NCBI GenBank assembly: GCA_021613535.1 | Contig: CP075494.1 | Coordinates: 10,416,001 to 10,480,000, forward strand | Direction of reading: 5' to 3' | Length of the DNA: 64,000 nt | Source: Adineta vaga | Lineage: Eukaryota > Rotifera | In this document: in pieces, positions 22,575-34,435 of the stretch | Layout of the letters: each line of letters starts with the position of its first letter | How positions within the stretch are numbered: position 1 is the stretch's first letter | Translations under genes and position numbers: made by a program | The notes under the pieces: model-generated | Told to the model about the DNA's origin: nothing | Databases searched by the model: none | What the model saw: only the letters and a program-made list of their open reading frames with translations

Positions 22575-24410
22575 TTATTCTTGTAAGATTTTTGATAGAA
22601 GAACGAAGATAAAAGTCAAAATATTGACAAGAATGGACGAATAAGCTGACGATATGATCGATAGAGCTGAAGCAGACAAAGATGCATTTCGCGTATAATT
22701 AGATATGGAATCGTCGAGAGATAATGATGATGAATCTTGTTCAATTGAAGAAGGCAACAAGGGATCAATTTCAAAACATAATGATGCAGTTACACTGGTT
22801 TCGGGAACTTTTATTATTGATGGTTTCTCTGATGATGATGATGGCGAGACGGAATGACGTTGAAAGGAACCATCAGCTAAATGACATGTGTCAAAACAAT
22901 GTGGTCGATGACCATAATTACTGTTTGTCACAATACCACCTAGATAGATAAAATAGAAGATTTACTATTTATAACTTGTTTTTGTTAATTAAAAGAATAA
23001 AAAATCTTCTTATTAAAACGTCGCACTCTTTTTTCTTCACGTTTTATGATTGTGTTATCTACTGTAAATATTCTCATTAAAAACTAAGCTAATCAATAAA
23101 AATATATTACTGATCTATCTAATAAATGAATTTTCGAAAGTATTTTTTGTTCTTTCGATGTCAAATGTCCTTAAAAAAAAAGAAGCTGTGTTAAGCAGAA
23201 TGCTTTCCATCTATTCACCAGAATTCGGCACGGCATGATAAATCAATTATAAAAGATACAATAAACCAAAACAAACTCAATAATATGTAGTTGCAATAAA
23301 ACGTCAAGATTTTCCTAATTGCTTTTGTTATAATATCTATGTCAGCAAAATGTCATACATTTGCTAAAACTCTTTTCATCTTGATTCAATATGAAAAGCA
23401 TGGATATGAAATTGTCTTCGAACGGAAATACTAGTTGATAAAATCAAAGCGCAAAGGGACAAAAAAAACGATTTTATTACCATTGCAAAAGAACAATGGT
23501 TGTCCAGCAAATAATGGTTCACGATCACTGGGTCTAAATGTGGGACACACACGCTCGACTTCATCACAGATCGTATGGCAAGGCGGTATAAGATGATTTT
23601 GATGGAAATATGGAATATTGACTGAGCAAGTCCATGTTCGATAAGCTTGCTAGAAAAAAAAGTTCATTAGTTGTTTTATTGAACAGAAATAAAAACAAAG
23701 AATGTATGTGTTGATCTTACTTGACAATCGGCTTTGATAATTGAATAACGATTTTCCTCTGATGCGGAATCGATAGCTTTCAAATAAGAAACAAAGAAAT
23801 CGTAAGCTTTTCGTGCTTCGTTGTCGAAACGAATGATTTGTTCGAACATTTCTCGACATTTGTTTTCGTCGGAATTCTTGTTGAAATCGGTTTGGTTTAT
23901 CAAATGATTTAATGTATGATTGGAACAAAATGGTAAATAACTCGAATTCAATAAGGCTTGATTCATATTGTCGATTGATTCGAATGGATTTAGTCGTGCT
24001 CGACATGTTTTTGAACATATTTGATTGATAGATGGAGTATTGACTGGTAAACATTGTTGTTCGTCTTCTTTGATTGTGGATGATGATGGTGGTAGAGAAG
24101 ATTTGGTTGTTGTTGATGCATAGGTTGACATGAATTTTATTGAAGAAAAGGAAAAAAATATAAGTGACCAATGAAGATGATTGGTTAGGACAAGCAATGC
24201 TAACATGTAGGTGAATAACGTTTTCACCAAACATTGCTGCGGCCGAAAACGCCGCTGACGATATGAAGATTTTGTATGATGAACAATCGAATGAGATAAT
24301 TCGAAAGATGAAGAATTATATTCAAGTTCTTTTATTTGTTGATAGAGATGATCATGATTAGGAATTTGAATATCACCATCACTATCATCAGTGACAAAGA
24401 GAACAGACAT
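22575..24410 (-). CDS. NALF1: NALF/FAM155/NLF-1 family NALCN channel auxiliary subunit
   Basis: Three minus-strand exons: 23721-24410, 23481-23649 and 22575-22939, giving 407 residues; the second intron is 541 bases. An N-terminal cytosolic segment is followed by one membrane helix (about residues 63-90, LFTYMLALLVLTNHLHW), then a Ser/Thr stretch and a Cys-rich lumenal domain. The domain pattern C..MFEQI..FDNEARKAYDFF, then DC-AYRTWTC, PCHTICDEVERVCP, LFAGQPLFFCNG matches vertebrate FAM155/NALF (KAWLCSEYF, CLEVQTRCP, YGGLPSFICTG) and worm NLF-1. These proteins cap the extracellular side of the NALCN sodium-leak channel and help it leave the ER. The C-terminus ends in a hydrophobic segment (SILVNILTFIFVLL) that could be a second anchor or a GPI signal. 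Family assignment is strong; no NALCN gene is in the window. Confidence 0.87.
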
Positions 24411-27400
24411 AGCACAGTGCCACCTTGTGCATGGCTAATCTAGAAATGTGAGAAAGAAAAAATGTTGTTAGATTTACTTTTCAATAGAAATAAAATCATA
24501 TGACTATGAATTTCCGTTACTAAAACAGATCGTATTCTATCATAGAGTAACTATACATAGAAATATGATCATTTCACAGGAAGATTACGACATATATGTA
24601 TGTTGTAAAAATACACTGAATTATATCGCTTGTTCTCGAAACAATTCCAACGGAACTTGTGATTGCATAATTTGTCTCTCGTCCTTTTTTTCCTGTCGAA
24701 GTAGATTTTATCGATTGATTGACCTAATTCAAACTAATCTGTTGGTCGATAGTTAAAAGTAATCAATGACAATAACTTGCGTTTAAAACGACATCATATT
24801 ACAATGTTCATAAAATAAATCTTGCACTTATCATCGTCATTCATGCAATTCAATCTTTTTTCTAACTGTTACTTTATCTTTGTTTACAAAATATGCTTCA
24901 TTTTTAATTTAAAAGTACAGCAAAATTGCATGCTAACTCAACTGAATATGAATAAATGAATAGATACTTTATCCTAATAATTTCCTGTAAGAAAGTATTC
25001 CTTCAATACTTTTCTTTTGTATTCAAAAGAAATTTCAATGAATAGTTGACAAAGAGGGAAAACCTATATATCTTCAAGGAAAAAAAAATATCTGCAAGAT
25101 TTTCCAAAAATTTTTCTATAGATGTCACTACCAATGAATTTAATATCTAATTATCAGATGATATTATCTTCTTCCTTTGTAAATAAAAAGAACTAATCTT
25201 CTTAGATAATTATTGCCTTAAGATTTTCTGATTAAATGTATCCGATAATCTTCAATATCAAGGAAATTGTGCATGCTTTCAAATGAATGTGAGCTCTCTA
25301 TCGTCTCTTTTTTTTTCGGTTGTCATACCGTTGACACGTTTGATAAAGTCGATTACTAGTTGTTGTTGTTGTTGTTGTTGTTGTTGACGATCCATTTGAA
25401 AGCACCGATGTCATTGAAATGTTCAATAGTTTATCGTATATAGATATATCTTATACTTTGAATTGAATTTTTTCTATCTAAAAAAGAAAAACAAAGAAAA
25501 AAATATCTATCGATGTATTCGATCATAATCAAGTCAAGCTTTAATAACAATATACATGGTCGATCTTATTGCATTCGACAAGAGTCAAATTGTAGAAACG
25601 AGTTCTTTCTCTTGTTAGTAGCCACTACTACCGCTGATGTTGCTCTATTTCTATCATCTCTATTATTATTATTATTTCTTGTACGCTCTTTCCATTTCTC
25701 TGTCTCCTTCTCTCGCTCTTTTCTTTTCATTCTTGTTCTAGTAGTCCCAGCTGCCACGACGACTAGGTTTTCTTTTTTTTTCTTCTCTTTCTCTGTCTCC
25801 TTTTTTTTCCATCTTCACGAGCATTGTTTTCTATCAGCAAATACACTGCTCTACTGACGGGCTGTTACATCGAAGAACACGATGATGAACGAACATTTCG
25901 CGTCATTGTACGGAAAGATAGAACGAGAGAGAGAGAGAGAGAGAAAGAAGGAGAAAGGGAGAAAGAAACAAGAAGGCTACCGTAGTGCTCTCTTTTTCTG
26001 ACACAAAGGCTTGATCGTCCGGATGCTCTCTTTCTTTGTGATTATTCTATTATAGGCACCGGGCCTATTTCCCTTTCCTCATTCTATCTCCTCCTTCCCT
26101 CTTCACAATTTTAAACTGGACATAGACAAGCAATTCTCAAAAATTGATTGAATATCATTAGATTTCAGGACTATTTACCAAGAGATCCAATCCAAAGAAC
26201 AAGAGCTTTCCAAAATAATATATATATATATTAAAAAAACAACCGAAGGAACGTAACACACACTCATATATATATATATATATGCATATACAAACTATAA
26301 ACGCAATGCGATCATTGAATATTCTCTTGAGACTTAGACCATAGTCACTACCGCTGATGCCTTCATCATGGACGTCTTCTTCAAGCCTTCAAATTCCTTG
26401 ACATGCCGTCTTTTTTCGCTCTCCTCGATATGGCGTCCCCCCTTTTCTTCTATTATGCTTGCCGAGTTCGTGCCTTATTCGCTCTCATCATCCGTCTTTC
26501 TTAAGAAGAGAAAGCGACGAGAACGATAATTCTACTCAAGAGAAAACGCAATAATTTACAGACTGATATTGAAACTTAATCCTAGATGAAGATGTATATG
26601 TATACATCACAAATTTTATTGACAAAAAATAACAGAATTTCATTGTTTTTCTTTTTCCAAAGAAAAATACAAACCGTTCAAAGAAACATAAATTTCATCA
26701 AAGTCGAGTTTTTTCTTCTTTTGCTTTCTATTAGAATGAAATGTTGTTCTATACGATATGTTTTCTATCCCATGTCGACTAATGATGCTCAAAAAGCAAT
26801 GAGTGAACAGTGGCACGACAAGTCTTATTTCCGATTCACACTAACCAATACATCGATGGTGTGAATCGACAGTAGAAAAATAGGAAAAGGGGAACATATA
26901 CACGCACCGCCTGCAGCATTACTTTCTCTTTTTCCTTTCTCTTCTCAAGCTAATGTATGCGTTTAATCGAACATTAAAAGTCATCGAAAAGTAATTTTCA
27001 TCACACAATCCACATTTTCTATAGGTGTATGCGTGCATATAAACAGTTTTTCTTTTCTCTTCTCTATCAGAGATAATCTAAAAAAATAAACATCCAATTA
27101 AGTATTATTACAACAACATTATTATACTTTTTTCTCTTCTTACAATGTACAAACAAGAAAAAAGAGCTAAGATCAAAGAAAATTCACTTATTCATGTGTA
27201 CATCCTTTCTATTTTTCTATCAGGCATGATAAATGCTATGCCTGACACTCTTCTCTGTTCGTTAGACTGTTAAGAAAAAAATTAAGCTGACGCGTTTGAG
27301 TATTTAGTTTAAACAAAAATAGTCCGAATGATATTATCGATCTATATTTCTTACGAATCATCTTTCCTTCATAGTATCAACATAAAAAAGAATTCTCTCT

Positions 27401-29188
27401 CTGTTTTTTTTATATGTTTCGATGTCTATTGTTTCGACGGTACTCCCTATCATTCCGCAATTTGCTATCCTGTCATACTGTGTCCCGTGTGTGCCATTGT
27501 CAATCTCACTCAGACGAGCAGTCAGCCAACATCGATTATGAAAACTTGGAGACGTTTGGGTGTTCTCTAGGCAATATAATAAAAGCTATTTCATATGCAT
27601 GCCATATAAAACAACACGTTCTCACTCATACAAATAATTTCTTTGTCTAAGTGTCTTCTCTCAAATAGTTTGAAAATGATACATTGTTACGTCAACTAAT
27701 TGTCAAGAAAAATGATGAAAAAATTTCTTTTTTATTTCTATTTTTTAGATAATTGTGTCTATCTCAATATACACACATCAGTTGAAGGGGAAAAAAAGGA
27801 AAACGAAGAAAGAATAGTATGAAATCGGCGAGTTATTTATGTTTATTAGAGTGGAATTCCTTTCTTTTTTCTTCTCTTTTCCGACCAATATTGAACAGCT
27901 AATTGTCTTTACTGCCGTGTGCAATGAAGTAATATTATTCTATAAAAACCACAACAACAACAACAACATCAGTCGATGTTTCTTCTCCCTTCATTTTCTT
28001 CTTCTTCTTCATCTTCTCTATTTCCTCCTGTCACTATCATCATCATCGTCAGCAACAGAATAGTTCTCCCAAACCCGTGTAGCATATTCATCCATCTAAT
28101 TATTCAAAATAAAGAGAGAAAGAAAAGATTGCTTCTTCGTCTTTTTCTTCTGTCTTTTACCTGTTAGTAGAAAATACAAATCACGTCTTCTTCAATAGAT
28201 ATATATGTGCATGTTTAAGTATGACGACGATGAGAAATATGTTGATGGCATCTTGCTATATTGCCGCAACAAATGGTTTTTATTTCTGTCCCTCTCTCCT
28301 ATATTCTCTATGTTTCTCATCGTTCGCTTTTTCTCTTCTCTATAGCATGATTCAATTCCTTGATCATTTGACCTACGTCGTTGCTCGCTCCTGTTCTTTG
28401 TTCATCTTCTTTTTTTTTACATATATACTAAGAAGAAAAGAGAGTGATAGGATAGAACGGTTGGTCTTTTCTTACTAGCATGCTGTCATTATCGTTAGAT
28501 AGGTTTTTCTTTCTAATACTACGATCGTGACTTATTCAACAAGAGAATGAAAGAAAAAGAAAAACTATTAACGACTAGGCAGCTCTTTTCTATCTCTCTC
28601 TCTCTCTTTCTCAGTTTTTTTTCGCGCCCGTGCTCGTTTTCTCTTCAGGGAGATCTCGAACTAGTTCTGGCGTCTCTCTCTCTCTCTCTCGACTGAACCA
28701 CACATTATGATATATTCTATGTTGTATGTATAGATGAAAAGAGAGACCTTCTCGATAATAATAAAGTCTCGTGCTCTCGGTTCTCGTTTGCACTTCTAAC
28801 CCAGACAAAAGACAACGAACCAAGAACTTAGAAGCGTAGAAAAGAGAGAGAGAGAGCGAATACAATCTGTTTCCGGGAGTTTGTTCACACACTCGCTCAT
28901 CACACTATATTCCGAATGATGAAGGGATAAGAGAAGAATCTCTGACGAGCCGTCAAAAAAAGAAGAATCTAATCAATTTTTTTTTCTTTCTCTTCTAACT
29001 TTCAACAATAGACAACAATCGACTATTGAAAAGAAACAACAGACAAAAGAAAAAAGATAAGATAGAATGAATTTTTTGTTCTCTCCTCTCAGATTATAAT
29101 TATTATTATTGTCATGATTTGCTTCATTTAATCATTTCATAAAATATTTCATTTTTAATATACAAATAACAAAGTTAATCAGATGAGT
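24411..29188. other. 4.8 kb region with no supported gene
   Basis: Upstream of NALF and downstream of the STMP1-like gene. It is full of T-rich and CT-rich low-complexity stretches (for example 25790-25815, 28590-28620, 28676-28690), GA runs (25925-25945, 28845-28858), (AT)n tracts (26217-26231, 26266-26284) and a (TTG)9 tract. Open frames here are made of Phe/Leu/Ser codons on one strand or Arg/Glu/Lys on the other and do not resemble exons. It may hold 5' leader exons or enhancers of NALF, or non-coding RNA, but I see no direct evidence. Confidence 0.5.
25360..25386. repeat. (TTG)9 microsatellite
   Basis: Nine TTG units in non-coding DNA. The same trinucleotide encodes the Gln tracts of the nearby nuclear-protein genes on the minus strand, but this copy lies in no supported reading frame. 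Confidence 0.9.
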
Positions 29189-29344
29189 TTATTCATTGGT
29201 TTTGTTTTGTAATTTTAAACACTCTTTAGCACGTTCATAAAGTTCTACAGGTGATTGAACTTTGGGAGTTTCATAGTTTTGAGTGGTATATATACCAGCA
29301 TAAATACCAAGTGAAAATGTAATTAATGTTCGAAGAAATGTCAT
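29189..29344 (-). CDS. STMP1: STMP1-like short mitochondrial membrane protein
   Basis: A 51-codon frame from ATG 29344 to TAA 29189-29191. The N-terminal 20 residues form a hydrophobic helix with small-residue spacing (TLITFSLGIYAGIYTTQNY), followed by P-K-V and a short amphipathic helix (SPVELYERAKECLKL). The Gly-x-x-x-Gly step and the QNYExP sequence right after the helix match short transmembrane mitochondrial protein 1 (G-x-x-x-G-x-Y-x-A-QNY-D-x-P), a ~47-residue conserved microprotein of the inner mitochondrial membrane linked to respiratory-chain complexes. Length, position of the helix and the QNY motif agree. A (GAAA)n run lies just upstream in the probable leader. It is easily missed by gene finders because of its size. 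The alternative is a chance frame, which the motif match makes unlikely. Confidence 0.75.
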   Translation of the reverse strand: MTFLRTLITFSLGIYAGIYTTQNYETPKVQSPVELYERAKECLKLQNKTNE

Positions 29345-30420
29345 CACGGAAGTGAATGAAGAAACTAAAACTAGAATTTATCATTTATAATATTAAATTG
29401 AATTGAATTGAAAGAAAGAAAGAAAGAAAGAAATATATACATAAAATACTTCTATAAAGTGTAGCGTTTCGAACAATGAAATAATATATATCTCACTTCA
29501 AAATCAATTTATCTTTTAATAAAATCATTAGATTTAATATTCGTGTCCGAATGAAATCTTATCAAACTCCTTAGGGTAAATAAAACGTTTTACGGATCGC
29601 TACTGTAGTTTCTCAATAGAAAGTACAGTAAACAATGTTGTTTTCAAACACTGCTAGTGATCCTCGAAAATACACGTCAAGATATTTCGATAATTCCGAT
29701 TTGAATGGCGACATCGTCTAAATAACTATGAAGAAAAGTTTTCCAGTTTGTCATCTGTCATCTCTTTCCATGTTTCAGACTTTATTTGACTCACTTGGCT
29801 TTGTTTATTGTCGTAGATTGAAAATAAAGAAAAAGCAAAAGAAACTATTTAGATATTTATATATCTGATCAAGCTGATGTAATGTTTCCTTATTTTGTTG
29901 ATGCAATAGGTAAACAAACATGAATCACAGTTTATCTTTAAATCTGTGTTCTGATAAGCAAAAAGATTTATTTTTCTCTTTTCCGAAAAAAAACAAACTC
30001 TTTCTTTCGTATATCAAATCATCAACCATTGACATAATACTGAGAAAAAAAGGCAGTAAAGAAGGAGAATGCAAAATCCAAAGCAACATGTGAATACAAT
30101 ATATATATATATATATCTATATATATATTCTTGTTTTTTCAAATAGTCTGTTTTTTATGTTTCTGTATACATGTACAAAGTCACGCTGTACACACACTTG
30201 CACGAAAAGAACGTTTCTGGCTAATGTTTATAGATACATGAAGAGAAAGAAAGGATAAAGTGAAATCTACTAAATATATCAATATAGAATAAGTCACTGA
30301 GACTCTTAGAGTTCAGTGAAATCTAGGAGAAGGATGCGAACTAAAACAACAATGACAAGACAATTTGTACAAAGAAAGAAAAACAAACAAAACAAAAAGA
30401 AAAAAAAACGAAGACCAATG
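29345..30420. other. Intergenic region
   Basis: A+T-rich DNA with a (GAAA)n run at 29410-29432 and an (AT)n block at 30101-30130. It holds the upstream region of the STMP1-like gene and the 3' untranslated region of the AT-hook gene. No other feature is seen. Confidence 0.5.
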
Positions 30421-33400
30421 TTATTTTCGATGATATGCTCGAGTACCCATAATACCTTCATCATCAATCTGTTCTAAAGCAAAAAACAAAATATCGTAAA
30501 GAATCATTGAAAACTTAATAAAATCATTCGAATAGAAGTTTACCAATCGGTGAAACGGTAGATTTAGTTGCAAAAATTTTACGTCTTGGTCGGTCATTTA
30601 TGTTCATATCATCATAGGGTTCAGTTGCGGACATTGTTGATTTAACAGCAAATGCTCGACGTTTTGGTGGAGATGTAAGTTCTTCTTTAGGAGCAATGGG
30701 TTGTGGCGGTGGAGGTGGCGGTAAAGGTTCACTCATAGGTGCTGTTTGTAAGATATATTGTTGTTGTTGAGCTGGTGCTTGTGTAAGAACAGTATATTGT
30801 GTTCCGCCAGGTGATGTACATATAGTAGCAACTTGTTGTTGTTGATTGGGATCAATTTGTTCAATTGTTAGTGGAGTATTGGGATCAATACCAGCTTGTG
30901 TAAGTAATGCCTGTAATTGTGCTTGATCAAGAGCAAATGGAGAAAGATATGTTTGAGGTTGCTGTTGTTGAATTGAGATTGGTTGACCATCTAGTGAAAG
31001 AAAAATTATAGTAAGACACAATTTATTATAGATTTTGACATTAGAATTTTATCTATATTCTCAGAATATTCTAAACTACATACCACCATCGACAATAATA
31101 GCTCCTTGTGAACCAAGTAATTGTTGTGCTTCTTCTGTTGATAAAATCACCGTATGTTCATTTCCATGTTCATCAATAATATTTGCTGTTATTGTGCCAA
31201 GTTGTTGCGATTGATGTTTTTGTCCATCATCTTCACATTGAACAGTTTCTTCATTAACAATATTCGATGGTGTTTCATCAACCATCATATTCATATCATC
31301 ATCGTTTTGTAATGCTTTACGACGTGCATCAGCTGCCATTGTTACATCTGCTGCTGTTGCTAAAACATGTGCGGCTTCCATTGTATCTAAATCTGTATTT
31401 ATTGGTGTTATTGTTAAACCTTTACCCGCCGTTTGTTCATCATTATTTAATTGAATACGACCTGGTGGACGTGACCATGCAAATGGTTTATTAGTCGTTG
31501 AATTGTTTGTTGTTGCATTATTTGCTGATGGTTTAGGTAAAATTTTCTTTTGTTTTGGTGTATCAACTGGAAGTTTAACGGTAAATGCTAATGTTTGATT
31601 TTGCGATGTTGCTGAATTATTGGTTGTTATCGATGATGGAGTTTCCACTTTCGCTTGTTGAACAACAGCAACTGGTAGAACTTGTTGTTGTTCAGATGCA
31701 AGAACAGAAAGAACTTGTTGATTCTTTTGATCTTGTTGGGGTACATTGACGAAAAAGATTTGTGATTGATTAGCTACTTCACTTAATTGTGCATCGTTTA
31801 TTTTTGCAACAAAAGTATTACCAGCATTAATCGAAGCAGCATTCGTTGTTGGAAGACGATTAGTTGTTGAACGTGATTGTTGCTGATGCTGCTGCTGCTG
31901 TTGGTGATGATAATAATCATCGTCCTAAAATGAAATAATTTTAATTTAAACAAAAAACAAGAGTGTTTATACTTTGTAAATTGGATGATTTCCATTGTTT
32001 ATTCCAATACGACGAGCACCACCAATTGGTTGACGAATATCATTATTACGACGATAAGCTTGTGTTAAACTAATACGACGATTTTTATCATAATCATCAT
32101 CATCAGCTGTATCATACATAGGTCCTATGAAAATTCAAATTATTTAAAAAAATGAATCGAAACACAATGTTCTTTTACTTGATGACCGATAAGGTATTTG
32201 TTTTCTTTGTCCATATCTTGAATTAGCGTCTTCATATTGATCGTAATCATCATCATCATCATCATTTGTCCAATGTCGTCTAGAACCTGGTGGTCTTCCA
32301 CGCATACCTGTACCACGTCGACCAGGAAATGTACCACGTCCACGATAATTTGGACGTCTTGGTGCATATTGGGCTTTTGGAACATAATCAAAATCATTCG
32401 GTTCATCAGCAGCAGTTGGTACATGTTCATCATCACCCTCATCTCCTCCACCTTGCTGATCCTCCATCCATTTTGGTCGTTTAATATCTGATTGTTGTTG
32501 TTGTTGTTGTTGTTGCTGCTGTTGTTGAGGACGAAATTTCATTGTTGTACTTTTAACTGCATAGACACGTGGACGTGGTTTATCATCCATAGTATTTGCT
32601 GTTGTACTCATTTTTGTTCCAGTATCATTGTATGAATAATCAAAATCATTTTGAAATGCATTATTTAATGTAATAACAGAATTGCTTTTCTTTGATGAAA
32701 CATCATTATTCTTTGTTGTCGAATTTTCTACGGGTTGACCTGATAATGCATCAAAATTTGTTAAACGTGGAATAATAGCACGTTTACGTTGGGCAGTTGG
32801 ATCGGATTGAATCGTATTTGTTGATGAATAATGTTCGCGTGATTCATCTTTTGGAATACGACGTTTAAGAATTTCAATTGACATTTTACTTGAACCTTTC
32901 CAAACAAAATCAACTGAATCATCACTGAAATCATCTTGTTCAGGTGAACCAAATTGCATTAAATCTTTTTCATTAGGTTTCATTTGTTGATGTTTGGATG
33001 ATGAAGATACAGGAAGAAGATTTTCTGTTTCATGTTTTTGTTGATCATCTGATGGTGTTGGTAAACTACCTGTTGTTGAAAACATTTTCGGTTTACGTCC
33101 ACGTTTCTTTGGTGTAATAAGAATAGGTGGAGTCGAATTAATTTTAATTTTTTCACGAATTTGACTAACAGGTGTATTTGTTTGTGAACCAAGTCGAGAA
33201 CCACGTCGTGTTACTGGTCGTTTTTTCTCGTCGGTTTCACTATCAGAGGATGACGTTGGTGAACGTGAGGGATTATCTTGTAATTTCGAAGTTTTTATTG
33301 GACGACCTCGAGAACGTTTGGATAAAATTGGTGTATTGGTTTTACGTAGAAGTGTTGGTTTTGTATTATGATCTTCGTCGTCGGATTGAAATGTATATTT

Positions 33401-33487
33401 ATCGTCTTGAGTTGTGGATTTTGTTGAGGCGATTGAACGTGTAGATGGTCGTTTTAATGGTGATATTGTTGTTAACTTCTTACTCAT
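30421..33487 (-). CDS. AT-hook, glutamine-rich nuclear protein with repeated KST motif
   Basis: Five minus-strand exons: 32179-33487, 31973-32124, 31084-31924, 30544-30990 and 30421-30473, giving 933 residues. The N-terminal part has AT-hook-like cores (SRGRPIK and KRGRKPK) and Ser-rich basic sequence. Around residue 305 is RPRVYAVKSTT, and related copies recur near residues 880 (RRAFAVKST) and 905 (RRKIFATKST). Between lie a ~13-residue Gln run (about 32492-32530), an RGG/RGRP-rich stretch with Asp runs, and long Gln-rich regions with the IVDGG and EQIDP segments. No enzymatic domain or zinc finger is seen. It looks like a chromatin-associated DNA-binding or coactivator protein, but I do not recognise the family. 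Splice phases agree throughout and the terminal exon is only 17 codons. Confidence 0.75.
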
Positions 33488-34435
33488 GATGATAAATGAC
33501 ACGCGATCAGCATGAGCTTTTCGCGGTCGATAAAAATGAACAATCGCTTAAATAAACAAAAAATTGATTATCTAAAAAAGAAATATTTTTCATAGAAAAT
33601 TTATTTAAAAAAAAATGAATAAAATGCTGCCATTGATTTAAATCCGATAATCGATTAGTGGACATCGTAATTGAGATGAACTCATCAGTCATCGTCAAAG
33701 ACAAAGAATAAATGACAAAAGAGGGCATGTGTAGTCGGAGAATAAAGATCGCCATCTTTGTTTCATTCGCCTCCGCAAGGTCAGTCAACAAAGACTTGGA
33801 AATTTTGACCAATGAAAGAATGACATACTATTATATTTAAAAAACTAATTAAAAGATTTATTTTCAAATATTTTCGATGAGTTTTCATTTTTAGAATTTG
33901 AAAAAATAAAAGATTTATTAGCGCGATCTGTGTCAGCCTATGAGTTGATGAGTAAACATGTCGACCAATCAGATTCGTTCTGGATATCATTGTCATTCAT
34001 ATCGCTTCGCATGTTTCATAGATAAAATTAATGAGATGAAAACATTGTTTTTTTCCATGCGGCTTGTTTTTCTACTCTACATCACTAAAAAAATCTTTGC
34101 TTTCTTTTCATAAAAACATGAATTTTATTGATATTGTTTTGCTTTATATAGTTGAATATTTGTGTAGTAGAATCATATTTCACACTGATCGAAATATTCT
34201 CCCAACATATATTTCGATATACATAATATAAACCCAGAAAAAAAGAGATCAATTCAATACGCAAGAATTTCGATCAAAGAACGTGTGTATAGATTAACAA
34301 TCAATTTAGTGGAAAGAAAAAGCCTAACGGAACGGAGGACAAGCAAACAACAGAGAGAGAAAGAGACTCAGGTGAAATGAAAAAAAATAAGATATAGGTA
34401 TATGTATACATTTACTGTTATGTGACGAAAATAGT
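33488..34435. other. Intergenic region
   Basis: About 950 bases between the 5' end of the AT-hook gene and the 3' end of the deubiquitinase gene. Minus-strand open frames at 33507-33996 have no recognisable domain and may be leader sequence. No promoter element is identified. Confidence 0.45.

Noticed and set aside
33507-33996. Two overlapping minus-strand frames upstream of the AT-hook gene
   Set aside because: They have no recognisable domain, lie directly upstream of a good ATG, and are more likely leader or promoter sequence.
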